DNA of 64,000 nucleotides, from the NCBI GenBank assembly GCA_965200375.1, contig OZ241353.1, forward strand, positions 1,798,001 through 1,862,000, written 5' to 3'. Numbering within the stretch: the first letter of the stretch is position 1; every line of letters starts with the position of its first letter. The position numbers and the translations under genes were made by a program. The notes beneath the pieces are model-generated. The model was given only the letters and a program-made list of their open reading frames with translations, did not search any database and was not told the origin of the DNA. Shown in pieces: positions 51,532-60,854 of the stretch. Source of the DNA: VXYL01 sp965200375. Its GTDB lineage: Bacteria; Pseudomonadota; Gammaproteobacteria; Pseudomonadales; Azotimanducaceae.

Positions 51532-51729
51532 ATGGAGCTGTTCTGCAACGGCGAGCGCGTGACGGTGGAGGAGGACCGGCTGGCCAGCATCGTCGAAGCG
51601 CTCGGCTATGGAGACCGCAAGGTCGTGGTGGCGGTGAACGAGACCTTCGTGGCCAAAGCCGCCTGGCCGACCTTCCGGGTGGCTCCGGAGTCCCGACTGG
51701 ACATCCTCTCGGCCATGCAGGGCGGCTGA
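51532..51729 (+). CDS. thiS: Sulfur-carrier protein ThiS
   Basis: 65 aa, ubiquitin-like. It ends in the required GG (LSAMQGG), whose thiocarboxylate delivers sulfur to the thiazole. ELFCNGERVTVEEDRLASIV and VVVAVNETFVAKAAW are family features. No thiF gene for its activation is in the window. The stop overlaps the thiG start by one base (TGATG), so the two are translationally coupled. Confidence 0.96.
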   Translation: MELFCNGERVTVEEDRLASIVEALGYGDRKVVVAVNETFVAKAAWPTFRVAPESRLDILSAMQGG

Positions 51730-52529
51730 TGGGAACGGACCCGTGGCGCGTCTACGGCGAGACGCTGCAAAGCCGCCTGCTGCTGGGCACGGCCCGCTAT
51801 CCCTCCCCGGCGGTGATGGCGGAGGCGGTGGCCGCGGCGGAAGCGGACGTGGTCACCTTGGCGCTGCGCCGCCAGTCGCCGGAACAGCTTGGCGGCAGCG
51901 CCATCTGGGACTACATCGCCAAGCTCGGCTGTCGGCTGCTGCCCAACACCGCCGGCTGCCACACCGCCAGAGAGGCGGTGACGCTGGCCGAGATGAGCCG
52001 GGAGATCTTCGAGACGAACTGGGTGAAGCTCGAAGTCACCGGCGACGACTACAACCTGCAACCGGACCCCTTCGCGCTGCTGGACGCCACGGCGCAGCTC
52101 GTGAAGCTGGGCTTCGAGGTGTTCCCCTACGCCACCGACGACCTGGTGCTGTGCTCGCGGCTGCGGGACCTCGGCTGCGAGGTGGTGATGCCCTGGGGCG
52201 CCCCCATCGGCACCGGCAAGGGGCTCGCCAATCCCTACGCCCTCGAGACCTTGCGGGCGCGGCTGCCGGACGTGCGCCTGGTGGTGGACGCCGGGCTCGG
52301 GCTGCCGTCCCATGCGGCGCGGGTGCTGGAGATGGGCTTCGACGCGGTGCTGCTGAACACCGCCGTGGCCCGGGCCGACGATCCGGTGCGCATGGCCGCT
52401 GCGTTCGCCAAGGCCGTGGCGGCCGGGCGCCTGGCGTTCGCCGCTGGCGCGATGGCCGAGAGCGAGACCGCGCAACCCTCCACGCCAGTGGTGGGCACGC
52501 CGTTCTGGCACTCGGACGCGCCGAATTGA
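51729..52529 (+). CDS. thiG: Thiazole synthase
   Basis: 266 aa. TIM-barrel enzyme that joins deoxyxylulose phosphate, iminoacetate and ThiS sulfur. Schiff-base lysine in the segment NWVKLEVTGDDYNLQPDP. GAPIGTGKGLANPYALE binds phosphate, and VVDAGLGLPSHAARVLEMGF with VLLNTAVARADDPV completes the barrel. YSSR-type LLGTARYPSPAVM is at the start. Complete; last gene of the thiamine unit. Confidence 0.98.
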   Translation: MGTDPWRVYGETLQSRLLLGTARYPSPAVMAEAVAAAEADVVTLALRRQSPEQLGGSAIWDYIAKLGCRLLPNTAGCHTAREAVTLAEMSREIFETNWVKLEVTGDDYNLQPDPFALLDATAQLVKLGFEVFPYATDDLVLCSRLRDLGCEVVMPWGAPIGTGKGLANPYALETLRARLPDVRLVVDAGLGLPSHAARVLEMGFDAVLLNTAVARADDPVRMAAAFAKAVAAGRLAFAAGAMAESETAQPSTPVVGTPFWHSDAPN

Positions 52530-52570
52530 TGGTCTGATCCAGCGGCGTCTTCGCTACTGCGGCGTCTTCG

Positions 52571-54496
52571 CTACTTCGGCGGCGGCCTGTACATCGGCAT
52601 GTTCGGTGCCAGTTCCGCACTCCTCTGGAAGGGCCGCTCGGCCAGCTCTTGGTACTTGGGGTCCGTCGTCGCCACGCGCAGGTAGAGGCGGGCCAGGGAG
52701 TGCTGGAGCCGCCAGCTCTGCGGTTCAGATGCGGCCATCTTGGCGGCTTCGGCTTCCGCATAGGCGAGCCAGCGTCTCGCCTCGGCGGGATGGCGGGTCC
52801 GCAATGCGCGCCAGTTGGCTTCCAGGTCGCCGAGCAGGAAGAGCCGGGGCAGGTTGGCGAGCGGCGGAAAGGTGGCGATGGCCTGCTGGTAGTAGCCGAA
52901 CGCGAGCAGGGTGCGCTCCGCCTGCGCCGGAGGGGGCGGCATGTAGGGGTCCGGCGCCGTCGTGCCGGCGATGCCGAACGCTACGGCGCCTCTGTAGATG
53001 CGGTGGTTGGCGACCAACCCGGCGGCAACAAGGGCCGATGCGCCCAGAAGTATTCCTAGGCGCCCCAGTCGATGCCGCGCCAACTGCCCCACGCGCCCAT
53101 GTGCGGCGACCGAGGCCGTTTCCAGCTGCGCGACGACGGCCAGAAGCACCAGGAACACCATGTTGGAGGTGATGTTCCAGTTCGCCGTTTGGGACTGCGC
53201 CAGGTAGCACGCCAGCGCTGTGCCGACGCCCAGCACGAACGCCCGCTCGCCGGGCGGCGCCCGCACGCCGGCGCGCCAAACGACAGCGCCCGCGAACAAC
53301 CACAGCGCAACGACCAGGGCGAGGCCAGGCAGCCCTTCCGTGGCGAGCTTCTCGACGAACACGTTGTGGGCGTCCGCGTGGCCTTCGATCAGCTGGGCGG
53401 ACTCGCTTACGTGGCGGCCGAATGGAGTCAGGAAGTGCTCCGGACCCCAGCCGACGAGCGGTTTGTCCACAAATCCAGCCAAGCCGGCTTGCCAGGCGAA
53501 CCAGCGGCTCAGCGCTTTGGGCGTGCCGACGCCGACCTCCGCGATACGCTTCACGAGGGGCTGCTGGTAGGTGCCCTCGGGCGCAGGCTCCACCAACAGG
53601 AACGTGCCAACGACAGCCGCCACCCCGATCGCCGCCGAGGCCAGCAGCGCAATGGCCGAGCGACGCCACAGGCCGGTGCCGCGCAACGCCACCGCCACGC
53701 CGAAGGCCGCGATGCCGCCGAAAGCCGCCATCGCCGCGGTCAGGGACCCGGCGAGCGTGAACACCCAGAGGTTGACCGGCACTGCCGCCAGCCACAGCAG
53801 GCGCAACGCCAGCCGGCGGTACGGCGCTGCCGCGTTGGCCTTGGCGCGCCCCAGGTCGCTTGCCAGCATCGTCAGCGCCAGCACCACGCTCAGCACCGCG
53901 TAGACGCCGAGCGGAATGGGATTGCCCACGGTACCGCCGATGCGCGGCGCATCCCGCTCGTACAGGGCGCCGTAGAGCGGCAGCGGCAGCTCGTAGGCGC
54001 TCAAGATCGCCAGCGTGGCAACTCCGATGCTCACGCCGAGGTGGAGGGAGAGCAGTGTCCGCAGGCGGGCCAGCGGCCGAAACGCCGCAACCACCAGCAC
54101 CGCGAACGCAAACCAGTGGAACGCGCCGACAAGGCCGTACATGCGGGAATAGGAGGACCACAGGCTGAGCTGCCAACCGGTGCCGAAAGCCGCGGCGACG
54201 ACGCTCCAAGCGATGCCCAGGCCAAGCACTGCGAGCAACTTGGAGCGCGGTGGCAGGAACTTGGGGTTGGCCAGCACGAGCGCGGCCCACAGCGCGAGGG
54301 CGATCTCGATTGCCGTGTGCGCGAACAGCGCTTTGCCCGTCGTGGCGCCGTAGGCGGCGTCCAAATGCACCACCAGCGGCGTACACAGGACGGTGCCGAG
54401 GCAGCCGCGGACGCCGGCCAGCAGCGCCCGCTCCAGCCGCGTTCGCGGCGTTGGGGCCGAGGGGACGGCGTGATCTGCGGGAGGGCGTTTCGTCAC
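52571..54496 (-). CDS. O-antigen ligase/polymerase-like membrane protein
   Basis: 641 aa with about ten or more transmembrane helices (e.g. VVAAAFGTGWQLSLWSSYSR region, FLLVEPAPEGTY edge). A conserved periplasmic-loop motif, GWGPEHFLTPFGRHVSE then ADAHNVFVEKLATEGLPGL, with VGWGP and HNxxVE typical of Wzy_C/WaaL-type enzymes that join glycan chains. The C-terminal 150 residues are soluble and helical, TPR-like. The GTG at 54496 overlaps the following lipoprotein gene's stop by four bases. The glycan substrate is not known. Confidence 0.85.
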   Translation of the reverse strand: MTKRPPADHAVPSAPTPRTRLERALLAGVRGCLGTVLCTPLVVHLDAAYGATTGKALFAHTAIEIALALWAALVLANPKFLPPRSKLLAVLGLGIAWSVVAAAFGTGWQLSLWSSYSRMYGLVGAFHWFAFAVLVVAAFRPLARLRTLLSLHLGVSIGVATLAILSAYELPLPLYGALYERDAPRIGGTVGNPIPLGVYAVLSVVLALTMLASDLGRAKANAAAPYRRLALRLLWLAAVPVNLWVFTLAGSLTAAMAAFGGIAAFGVAVALRGTGLWRRSAIALLASAAIGVAAVVGTFLLVEPAPEGTYQQPLVKRIAEVGVGTPKALSRWFAWQAGLAGFVDKPLVGWGPEHFLTPFGRHVSESAQLIEGHADAHNVFVEKLATEGLPGLALVVALWLFAGAVVWRAGVRAPPGERAFVLGVGTALACYLAQSQTANWNITSNMVFLVLLAVVAQLETASVAAHGRVGQLARHRLGRLGILLGASALVAAGLVANHRIYRGAVAFGIAGTTAPDPYMPPPPAQAERTLLAFGYYQQAIATFPPLANLPRLFLLGDLEANWRALRTRHPAEARRWLAYAEAEAAKMAASEPQSWRLQHSLARLYLRVATTDPKYQELAERPFQRSAELAPNMPMYRPPPK

Positions 54497-54897
54497 TGGC
54501 TTTGGCCTGACTGGGGCCGCTCTCGCCGCGGCTGCGGCAGATCGCGGTAGGCGTCGTCGCCAAGGCGAAACCGGACCACGCTGACGCGGCCTGGCGCTTC
54601 GGCGGCGTTGCCGTTGCCATCCGTCGGCGGCCGAAACCGCCAGGACCGCACGGCCGCCAGCGCCACCGCCTCGAACACTCCGGGCGGCTCGGCCGCCAGC
54701 ACCACGGCTCGCGCCACCCGCCCAGCGACGGTGACGTCGTAGCGCACCGTCACTTCCCCCTCGATATCCGCGTCCCGCGCCGCAGCGGGATACGCCAGGT
54801 CCGCCCCGGCTAGCAGCACGAGGGGCCGAGGGCCGCTGGCGCAGCCAGCGAGCGTAGCGAGCGCCAGCAGTGCTGCAGCGATGGGGGAACGATGCAT
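54493..54897 (-). CDS. TonB C-terminal-domain lipoprotein
   Basis: 134 aa. Signal with a lipobox (ALLALATLAGCASG). The remainder has a TonB-type fold: YPAAARDADIEGEVTVRYDV, GRVARAVVLAAEPPGVF, AVALAAVRSWRFRPP. It lacks the membrane anchor and Pro-rich linker of a true TonB, so it is probably an envelope-associated, energy-transducer-like protein. Co-transcribed with the ligase-like gene. Confidence 0.85.
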   Translation of the reverse strand: MHRSPIAAALLALATLAGCASGPRPLVLLAGADLAYPAAARDADIEGEVTVRYDVTVAGRVARAVVLAAEPPGVFEAVALAAVRSWRFRPPTDGNGNAAEAPGRVSVVRFRLGDDAYRDLPQPRRERPQSGQSQ

Positions 54898-55245
54898 CCG
54901 GGGAGACTAGCGGATTGCGTTGGACTCGTGGCGTCCAAGGATCGTTGGCGGCAGATCTTGAACGAAGCGTGCAGAATAGGCGCGAAGCGCCTGCTCGCTT
55001 TGCAGGAAGGAATCTCGGGCACTCAACACCTGAATGAGGAACGCTGGCTTACGGCTTGTCGTGCCGGCGTCGGTGCATCGGTCCTATGGCGAGGGCGTTC
55101 AGGGGGAGATGCTCAGCCTCTAGGACTTCATTGAGGAAGTGGGCCCTTGAACGCACACGCAATAGGTACGACCGCTTCTCCTGCCGTAGCATGAATCGCC
55201 TGCCGACAGGCCCGGACGAGCCTTGGGCGCACCGCTCCGCACACG
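54898..55245. other. Divergent intergenic region, 348 bp
   Basis: Between the TonB-type lipoprotein (leftward) and the DUF1015 gene (rightward). Promoters are expected. No RNA gene, repeat or small frame of merit seen. Confidence 0.35.
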
Positions 55246-56523
55246 ATGGCCGAAATCATGATCAGCGACTGCCCGGACATAGCCCTGCATGTGCCGCGAC
55301 TGCTGCTGCCAGCGCCGTCGGTGCCGCCCGAGACCTGGGCGGTGATCGCCTGCGACCAGCACACGGCGGAGCCGGCGTACTGGCAGGAGACGGCGCGGCT
55401 CGTGGGCGGGGCGCCGTCGACGTTGCGCCTGGTGCTGCCGGAGGCGCAGCTTGGCGCTGGGGATCAGGCCGTGGCCGTGGCGGCCATCAACGCCCGCATG
55501 GCCGCCTACTTGGCCGACGGCACGCTGGCGGAGCAGCCGCCGGGATTCATGCTGGTGGAGCGGGACGTCGGCCGCGCCGTGCCCCGCCGAGGCCTGGTGG
55601 TGGCTCTGGACCTCGCATGCTTCGACTACCGGGAGGGGCAGCGGACCTTGATCCGCAGCACTGAAGGCACGGACCCCAAGCGCCTGCCGGCGCGCATTGC
55701 CGTGCGCCAGGACGCCGTCCTGGAAACGCCCCACATCCTGGTGCTGCTCGACGACCCGGAGCGCACCGTCGTCGAGCCCCTCGCGGCGGCGCGGCTGCCG
55801 CTGGCCTACGACTTCCCGCTGATGCAGGGCGGCGGCCGGCTGCGGGGCTGGCGGGTGGCCGAGGCGGCGTCGATCGCCAGCGTCGCGAAGGCGCTGCGAG
55901 CGCTGCGTCGGGGCGAGCCGCCGCTCTTGTACGCGATGGGGGACGGCAACCATTCCTTCGCCGCGGCGCGGGCGATTTGGGAACGCCTGCAAGCCGGCGG
56001 CGCCGGGCCGGACCACCCGGGCCGCTTCGCCTTGGTGGAACTGGTGAACGTCCACGACGACGCCCTGGAATTCGCGCCCATCCACCGGCTCGTCGCCGGC
56101 GCCGGGGCCGCCGAGGTGTTCGCGGCGCTGGCGAAGCACGGTTTCGCGCGCCATGCCGGCGTCAGCCCGGACCGTTGGCAGGGCGCCGCCGCCCATTGCA
56201 TTCCCTACGTCGCTGGCGACGAACGGGGCGTGGTGGTTCTGGATCGCCCGCGGCACACCCTCGCCGTCGCCAGCCTTCAGCACGCCCTCGACGAGTTCGC
56301 GGCCACGCGCCCGGCGCTGGCGCTGGACTACATCCACGGCGACGACGCCCTCGCCTCCTTGGCGGCGCCGCCCCGGTGCGTCGGCTTCATGCTGCCGCCG
56401 ATGGACAAGCACGATCTGTTCCGCACCGTGGTCCGCGACGGGGCCGCGCCGCGCAAGACCTTCTCCCTCGGAGAGGCGCACGAGAAGCGCTACTACTTCG
56501 AGTGTCGCCGCATTCGGCCGTGA
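55246..56523 (+). CDS. DUF1015-family protein
   Basis: 425 aa. Family marks: LHVPRLLLPAPSVPPETWAV, then CDQHTAEPAYWQETARLVGG, and YAMGDGNHSFAAARAIWERL near residue 225 with a conserved DGNH motif. HGDDALASL and FMLPPMDKHDLFRTVV lie near the end. The family may be a kinase- or nuclease-like fold with no established reaction. The next gene's GTG overlaps its stop. Confidence 0.88.
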   Translation: MAEIMISDCPDIALHVPRLLLPAPSVPPETWAVIACDQHTAEPAYWQETARLVGGAPSTLRLVLPEAQLGAGDQAVAVAAINARMAAYLADGTLAEQPPGFMLVERDVGRAVPRRGLVVALDLACFDYREGQRTLIRSTEGTDPKRLPARIAVRQDAVLETPHILVLLDDPERTVVEPLAAARLPLAYDFPLMQGGGRLRGWRVAEAASIASVAKALRALRRGEPPLLYAMGDGNHSFAAARAIWERLQAGGAGPDHPGRFALVELVNVHDDALEFAPIHRLVAGAGAAEVFAALAKHGFARHAGVSPDRWQGAAAHCIPYVAGDERGVVVLDRPRHTLAVASLQHALDEFAATRPALALDYIHGDDALASLAAPPRCVGFMLPPMDKHDLFRTVVRDGAAPRKTFSLGEAHEKRYYFECRRIRP

Positions 56524-57146
56524 CCCGCGCCGCCGATGAGCCGGCGCCGGGGGACTTCGTCAACCCGGAACTGCCCGTGGGGCTGCTGCCGGCGGCGGAG
56601 CAGGTTTCCTGGCAGGCGCTGCCGAGGCGCTATCGGACGCGGCTGCAGGTGGCGCGGGCGATGGGCGTGGCGTTGGCATGCGCACTTGCCGTGGGCCTGC
56701 ACTGGCTGCCGGACCTGCGCGACGCGCCGTGGCGGGAGTGGTGGATGTCGCTCCTGCTGGCAGCCGCCTTGGCCGCTTGGGCGGCGGCGCTGCTGGCGTG
56801 GCCGGCGTGGCTGGTCGCCCGCTGCGGCTACGTGCTGCGGGACAAGGACATCCTCTACAAGTCCGGCGTGTTCTGGCAGTCCGTCAAGGCCGTGCCCTTC
56901 AATCGCGTCCAGCACGCCGAAACCGGCAGCACGCCGCTGGATCGGCGCTTCGGCCTTGCCAACCTGACCGTCTACACCGCCGGCGGCAGCGGCGGCGACC
57001 TGCGCATCGCCGGCCTCGAACGGGAGACGGCCGAGCGTCTGCGGGTCCACATCGTCGGCCGCCTGGGCGATGCGGAGGCGGCGGCCGAAAGCGGGGAGGA
57101 CGTGGCGGCCGAAGCTGGCGGAGCGCCGCTCGCACCCCGTGCTTGA
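56520..57146 (+). CDS. Bacterial PH-domain membrane protein (YdbS-like)
   Basis: 208 aa from GTG 56520, which overlaps the previous stop by four bases. Two transmembrane helices (MSLLLAAALAAWAAALLAWP preceded by VARAMGVALACALAVGLHWL) precede a bacterial PH domain: GYVLRDKDILYKSGVFWQSV, VPFNRVQHAETGSTPLDRRF, NLTVYTAGG. YdbS/YdbT pairs occur together. Localisation: inner membrane. Role unknown, perhaps envelope maintenance. Confidence 0.85.
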   Translation: MTRAADEPAPGDFVNPELPVGLLPAAEQVSWQALPRRYRTRLQVARAMGVALACALAVGLHWLPDLRDAPWREWWMSLLLAAALAAWAAALLAWPAWLVARCGYVLRDKDILYKSGVFWQSVKAVPFNRVQHAETGSTPLDRRFGLANLTVYTAGGSGGDLRIAGLERETAERLRVHIVGRLGDAEAAAESGEDVAAEAGGAPLAPRA

Positions 57147-58644
57147 ACTGGATCGCTGGCAGCGCACCTCGCCGCTGGCGGTGCTGTTCTTCTTCGGACG
57201 CGGCATCAAGGCGCTGGCCGGCAACTACGCGCAGCTGGCCGGCACCATCGGCTTCCTGGCGATCCTGGCCAGGCAGTCCCTCTGGGTTGCGTTGCTCGGC
57301 GGCGTCGCATTGCTGGCCCTGCTGGCGGTCGCGGCGGTCTTGAGCTTCTGGCGCTTCCGGTTCAAGTTGGAGGCGGATCGGGTGCTCGTTCGCCAAGGCG
57401 TCTTCCGGCACCGCGAGCTGACGGTGCAGTTCGGCCGCATCCAGGGCGTCCATCAAGAGCAGTCGGTGCTGTTTCGCCTCCTGGGCCTCTCCACGGTGAG
57501 CTTCGATACCGCTGGTTCCGCGCAGCGCGAGGGACATCTGCCGGCGGTGCCGGCGGCCTTCGCCACGGCGCTGCGGGACCGCATCGATACCGCCCGGGGC
57601 GGCGCGGCTCGGTTCGCGGGCCAAGGCCCCGCCGACAGACCGCCGCCGCTGCTGCGTCTCGGCAGCGGCGACTTGGTGCGCGTGGGCCTGACCGATCCGA
57701 GCGTTCTCACCGGCCTGCTGCTGTTGCCGCTGCTGGCTCAGAACGACGACCTGCGCGAGTGGGCGACGGCCGCCGTGCAGCGCCTCGCCACGGCCGTCGA
57801 GGGCCATGTGGCCGCTGCTGCGGCCATCGCCGTCGCCGTGGCGTTGGCGCTGCTGCTCGGCGCCACCGTGGCTTCGGCATTCCTGCGCTTCCACAACTTC
57901 GAGCTGCGCCTCGAACGCGCCGCCTTTCGCGCCCGAGGCGGATTGCTCACCCGCAAGGAGACCGTGCTCGAACGGGGCAAGATCCAGCAGTTCGTGTTGC
58001 GCCAGAGCCTGCCGCTGCGCGCCTTTCGCCGCTATCGGCTGCGGGCGCTGCCGGCCAGCAGCGGCCAGGCCCGGGACGGCAGCGGCCAGATGCTGCCGGG
58101 TGCCGTGCTGACCGTGCCATTGGCGGATGCGGCCGCCGCCGCGCGGCTGCGGGACAAGATGCTCGGCGGCGAATCCGGCGACGGACGGGCGCTCGGCCTG
58201 CTGCCGGGGGACCGCTTCGCGCCGGTGTCCGCGCACTGGCTGCGGCCGCCGCTGCTGACGCTCGCCGTGCTGCCGGCGCTGGCCGGGGTGCCCTTCCTGG
58301 TGCTCGCCTTCGGCCCGCCGGGGTTGTTCGGGCTGGCCTGGCCGCCGGCCGTCGCCGCGCTGGCGTGGCTCGCCTGGCGGCGGCGCGGCTACGCCTACAA
58401 CGCCGAGGCGCTGGCGGTGCGCTCCGGCATCCTTGGCTGCAAGATCGAAACCTGCCTGTTCCGCAAAGCGCAGGCGGTGGCGGTGCGCCGCTCGCCGCTG
58501 CAACGCCGCAAGGGGCTGGCGACGCTGGAGATACAGCTTGCGTCGGGCGCCGTCGCCGTGCCGTTCATCCCGCACCGGAGCGCCTGCGCGCTGCGGGACA
58601 TGCTGCTCTACAAGGCGGAGGCGAGCAGCCGGCCCTGGCACTGA
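57070..58644 (+). CDS. Bacterial PH-domain membrane protein (YdbT-like)
   Basis: 524 aa from ATG 57070, overlapping the previous gene by 77 bases; GTG 57139 would cut the overlap to 8 bases but lose the SHPVLE start seen in relatives. Three PH-like repeats are present: FKLEADRVLVRQGVFRHREL with IQGVHQEQSVLFRLLGL; LRLERAAFRARGGLLTRKE with IQQFVLRQSLP; and YAYNAEALAVRSGILGCKIE. They are separated by transmembrane pairs. It very likely works with the YdbS-like protein. Confidence 0.85.
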   Translation: MRRRRPKAGRTWRPKLAERRSHPVLELDRWQRTSPLAVLFFFGRGIKALAGNYAQLAGTIGFLAILARQSLWVALLGGVALLALLAVAAVLSFWRFRFKLEADRVLVRQGVFRHRELTVQFGRIQGVHQEQSVLFRLLGLSTVSFDTAGSAQREGHLPAVPAAFATALRDRIDTARGGAARFAGQGPADRPPPLLRLGSGDLVRVGLTDPSVLTGLLLLPLLAQNDDLREWATAAVQRLATAVEGHVAAAAAIAVAVALALLLGATVASAFLRFHNFELRLERAAFRARGGLLTRKETVLERGKIQQFVLRQSLPLRAFRRYRLRALPASSGQARDGSGQMLPGAVLTVPLADAAAAARLRDKMLGGESGDGRALGLLPGDRFAPVSAHWLRPPLLTLAVLPALAGVPFLVLAFGPPGLFGLAWPPAVAALAWLAWRRRGYAYNAEALAVRSGILGCKIETCLFRKAQAVAVRRSPLQRRKGLATLEIQLASGAVAVPFIPHRSACALRDMLLYKAEASSRPWH

Positions 58645-58769
58645 CCAAACGGGTGTTGCTGCGCCCTTGGCTTGGCGTCTCCCGCACGGTTCTCTCACGC
58701 ATGGGCACGGTTGGGCGAAGCAAGGCTGGTATGCTTTGCCGGCTACGCAGCAGCGAGAGGTGCCCGCCC

Positions 58770-59672
58770 TTGAGCGATGTTCCCGCGGCCGCCGCTGCCG
58801 CCCTGCCCTGGCGCGACTATCTGGAGCTCACCAAGCCCCGCGTGGTGCTTCTGATGCTGCTGTGCGCCGTGGTTGGGATGTTCCTGGCGACGCCTGCCCT
58901 GCCGCCCGCCGGCGTTGCCCTTGCGGCGCTGCTTGGCATCGCCCTGGTGGCGGGCTCCGCAGCGGCCGTGAACCACATCGCGGACGCGCGCATAGACGCC
59001 CGCATGGCCCGCACCCGCAATCGCCCGGTTGCCGAGGGCCGCGTGAAGCCGCTCCCCGGCGCTGTCTTCGCCGCGGTGCTCGGGGTCGCCGGCATGGCCG
59101 TGCTGCTGGCCTGGGTGAACCCCTTGACGGCCTGGCTGAACCTGGCGTCCTGGGTGGGCTACGGGTTGATCTACACGCTCTATCTGAAGCGGGCGACGCC
59201 GCAGAACATCGTCATCGGCGGGCTGTTCGGCGCCGCGCCGCCGCTGTTCGGCTGGACGGCGGTGGCCGGCGAGGTGGGCCTCGGCGGCTTGGCGCTGGTG
59301 CTCATCATCTTCCTGTGGACCCCGCCGCACTTCTGGGCGCTGGCTCTGGACCGCCGCGACGAGTACGAGCGCGCGGACCTGCCGATGCTGCCCGTCACCC
59401 ACGGCGACGCCTACACTCGGCGGCAGATTCTCTACTACACGCTGGCGCTGGTGCTGGCGAGCGCGGCGCCGTACGCGATTGGCATGAGCGGCCCGGCGTA
59501 CGCGCTGGCGGCGCTGCTGCTCGGGGCCGTGTTCCTGGGCCATGCCGTCGCCCTGCTGCGCGGCAAGGCCGGCGCGGCGCTGGCGACGTTCCGCTACTCC
59601 ATCGTCTACCTGATGGCGCTGTTTCTGGCCTTGCTGGTGGATCACCACCTGCCCCCCGAAGCAGCTGGCTGA
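58770..59672 (+). CDS. cyoE: Protoheme IX farnesyltransferase (heme O synthase)
   Basis: 300 aa from TTG 58770, with GAGAGG 11 bases upstream. A polytopic UbiA-family prenyltransferase that adds farnesyl to heme b, giving heme O for terminal oxidases. Prenyl-diphosphate motif NHIADARIDARMARTRNRP near residue 75 and YLKRATPQNIVIGGLFGA, then PPLFGW, near 150; WTPPHFWALALDRRDEYERA is the family signature. Its presence shows that heme b is made here, so the upstream heme genes must end in protoheme. Oxidase subunits are not in the window. Confidence 0.96.
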   Translation: MSDVPAAAAAALPWRDYLELTKPRVVLLMLLCAVVGMFLATPALPPAGVALAALLGIALVAGSAAAVNHIADARIDARMARTRNRPVAEGRVKPLPGAVFAAVLGVAGMAVLLAWVNPLTAWLNLASWVGYGLIYTLYLKRATPQNIVIGGLFGAAPPLFGWTAVAGEVGLGGLALVLIIFLWTPPHFWALALDRRDEYERADLPMLPVTHGDAYTRRQILYYTLALVLASAAPYAIGMSGPAYALAALLLGAVFLGHAVALLRGKAGAALATFRYSIVYLMALFLALLVDHHLPPEAAG

Positions 59673-59704
59673 GGCGCTTGGACACGCGACAAGGAGCGAA
59701 CGCA

Positions 59705-60826
59705 ATGGCGGACGCAACGGAAGCCCCGATCGGCCATCAGACCGCGCTGCTTGCGGCCATGGCGGACGGCATCGGCGACCTCTGCTTCGCCGCCGAGGAC
59801 TGGGTGGACGCGGCGGCGCAGGCGCTGACCGCGGCCGCGGCGCGCCACTCGGCGGCCCTCGCCGGGCTCGGCAGGTTCACCTTCTGCGAAGTGGCGCACA
59901 ACGCGCCGGCCTGGCGCCATGCCGGGGCGAAGCTCGCCTGGCATGCCCGCTTCGACAACGCTTCGGTGCAGGTGGCCGGCGGCGAGCTGCCCGATGCCGA
60001 GTGCGACCTCAAGATCGAAGGCGATCACGGGATCATGAGCAACCTCGCCCGGTTGCGGCATCAGGGCAGGAATCCAGCGGTGGTGGCGGCGGCGCAGGCC
60101 CGGCTGACGCGGCTCTCGCGTTGGCGAACGCGAGGCGCCCTGCCGGCGCAGACCGCCCTTCGCATCGTGCTGGCGACGCTGCACGACGACATGGCGGCTC
60201 GAACGCTGCCGCGGTTCGTGTTCATGACGCCGGAATGGGTGAGCAGCGCCCGCTACATCCTTACCGAACGGGCGGCTTCGGAGAAGTACGCGGATGCCGT
60301 TCGAGACGTCTCGTACACGTTCGCCGAGGAGTTCGTCGAGACGCCGCGCTACGCCTTCCCGGACGGCACCCACGGCGGCTTCTGGGTGGCGGCGGAGCAC
60401 AGCCGCGTCATCGTAGGCGCCGGGCCGCTGCCGGCGGACCGCCAGCCTGCCGACAGCCTCACCCGGGGGCCGTACGGCCGGGTGATTCCCGTGGGCCGCA
60501 CCGTCGAGGCGGCGCTCACCGATGCCGAGCGAACGGCCAAGGATCGCTACTCGAAGCTGGCGTTCAGTCCGCCAGCAGGCAGCAAGGCGCTGCCGGTGAC
60601 GCAGAGTTCGCCGTCCGGCAAGGGGCGCATGCCGAAGTCGCTGATGCGGGTGTTCGCCGTGCTCCACGACGAGCTCTCGAAGCGCACCTCCGGCGAGCTG
60701 CCGGTGGACTACGAACCGGGCGAAACCGCCGCTTGGGCACAGCCGCAGTCCTTCGACCGACAGCCGGGCTACGACCCGTCCTGGCTGCGCTACGACGAGT
60801 TCGACATCTACGGCCAGCCCCGCTAG
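59705..60826 (+). CDS. Hypothetical protein, 373 aa
   Basis: Not recognised. Starts at ATG 59705, with AAGGAG nine bases before. No signal peptide or membrane segment. Notable segments are LGRFTFCEVAHNAPAWRHAG, VQVAGGELPDAECDLKIEGD (which has some likeness to lipid-binding SCP2 folds), RFVFMTPEWVSSARYIL and FWVAAEHSRVIVGAGPLP. It ends with PSWLRYDEFDIYGQPR. It follows cyoE in the same direction, 32 bases on, so the two may be co-expressed. Confidence 0.7.
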   Translation: MADATEAPIGHQTALLAAMADGIGDLCFAAEDWVDAAAQALTAAAARHSAALAGLGRFTFCEVAHNAPAWRHAGAKLAWHARFDNASVQVAGGELPDAECDLKIEGDHGIMSNLARLRHQGRNPAVVAAAQARLTRLSRWRTRGALPAQTALRIVLATLHDDMAARTLPRFVFMTPEWVSSARYILTERAASEKYADAVRDVSYTFAEEFVETPRYAFPDGTHGGFWVAAEHSRVIVGAGPLPADRQPADSLTRGPYGRVIPVGRTVEAALTDAERTAKDRYSKLAFSPPAGSKALPVTQSSPSGKGRMPKSLMRVFAVLHDELSKRTSGELPVDYEPGETAAWAQPQSFDRQPGYDPSWLRYDEFDIYGQPR

Positions 60827-60854
60827 AGCCCTGCGGTTCCGAGGCGCGGCCTCG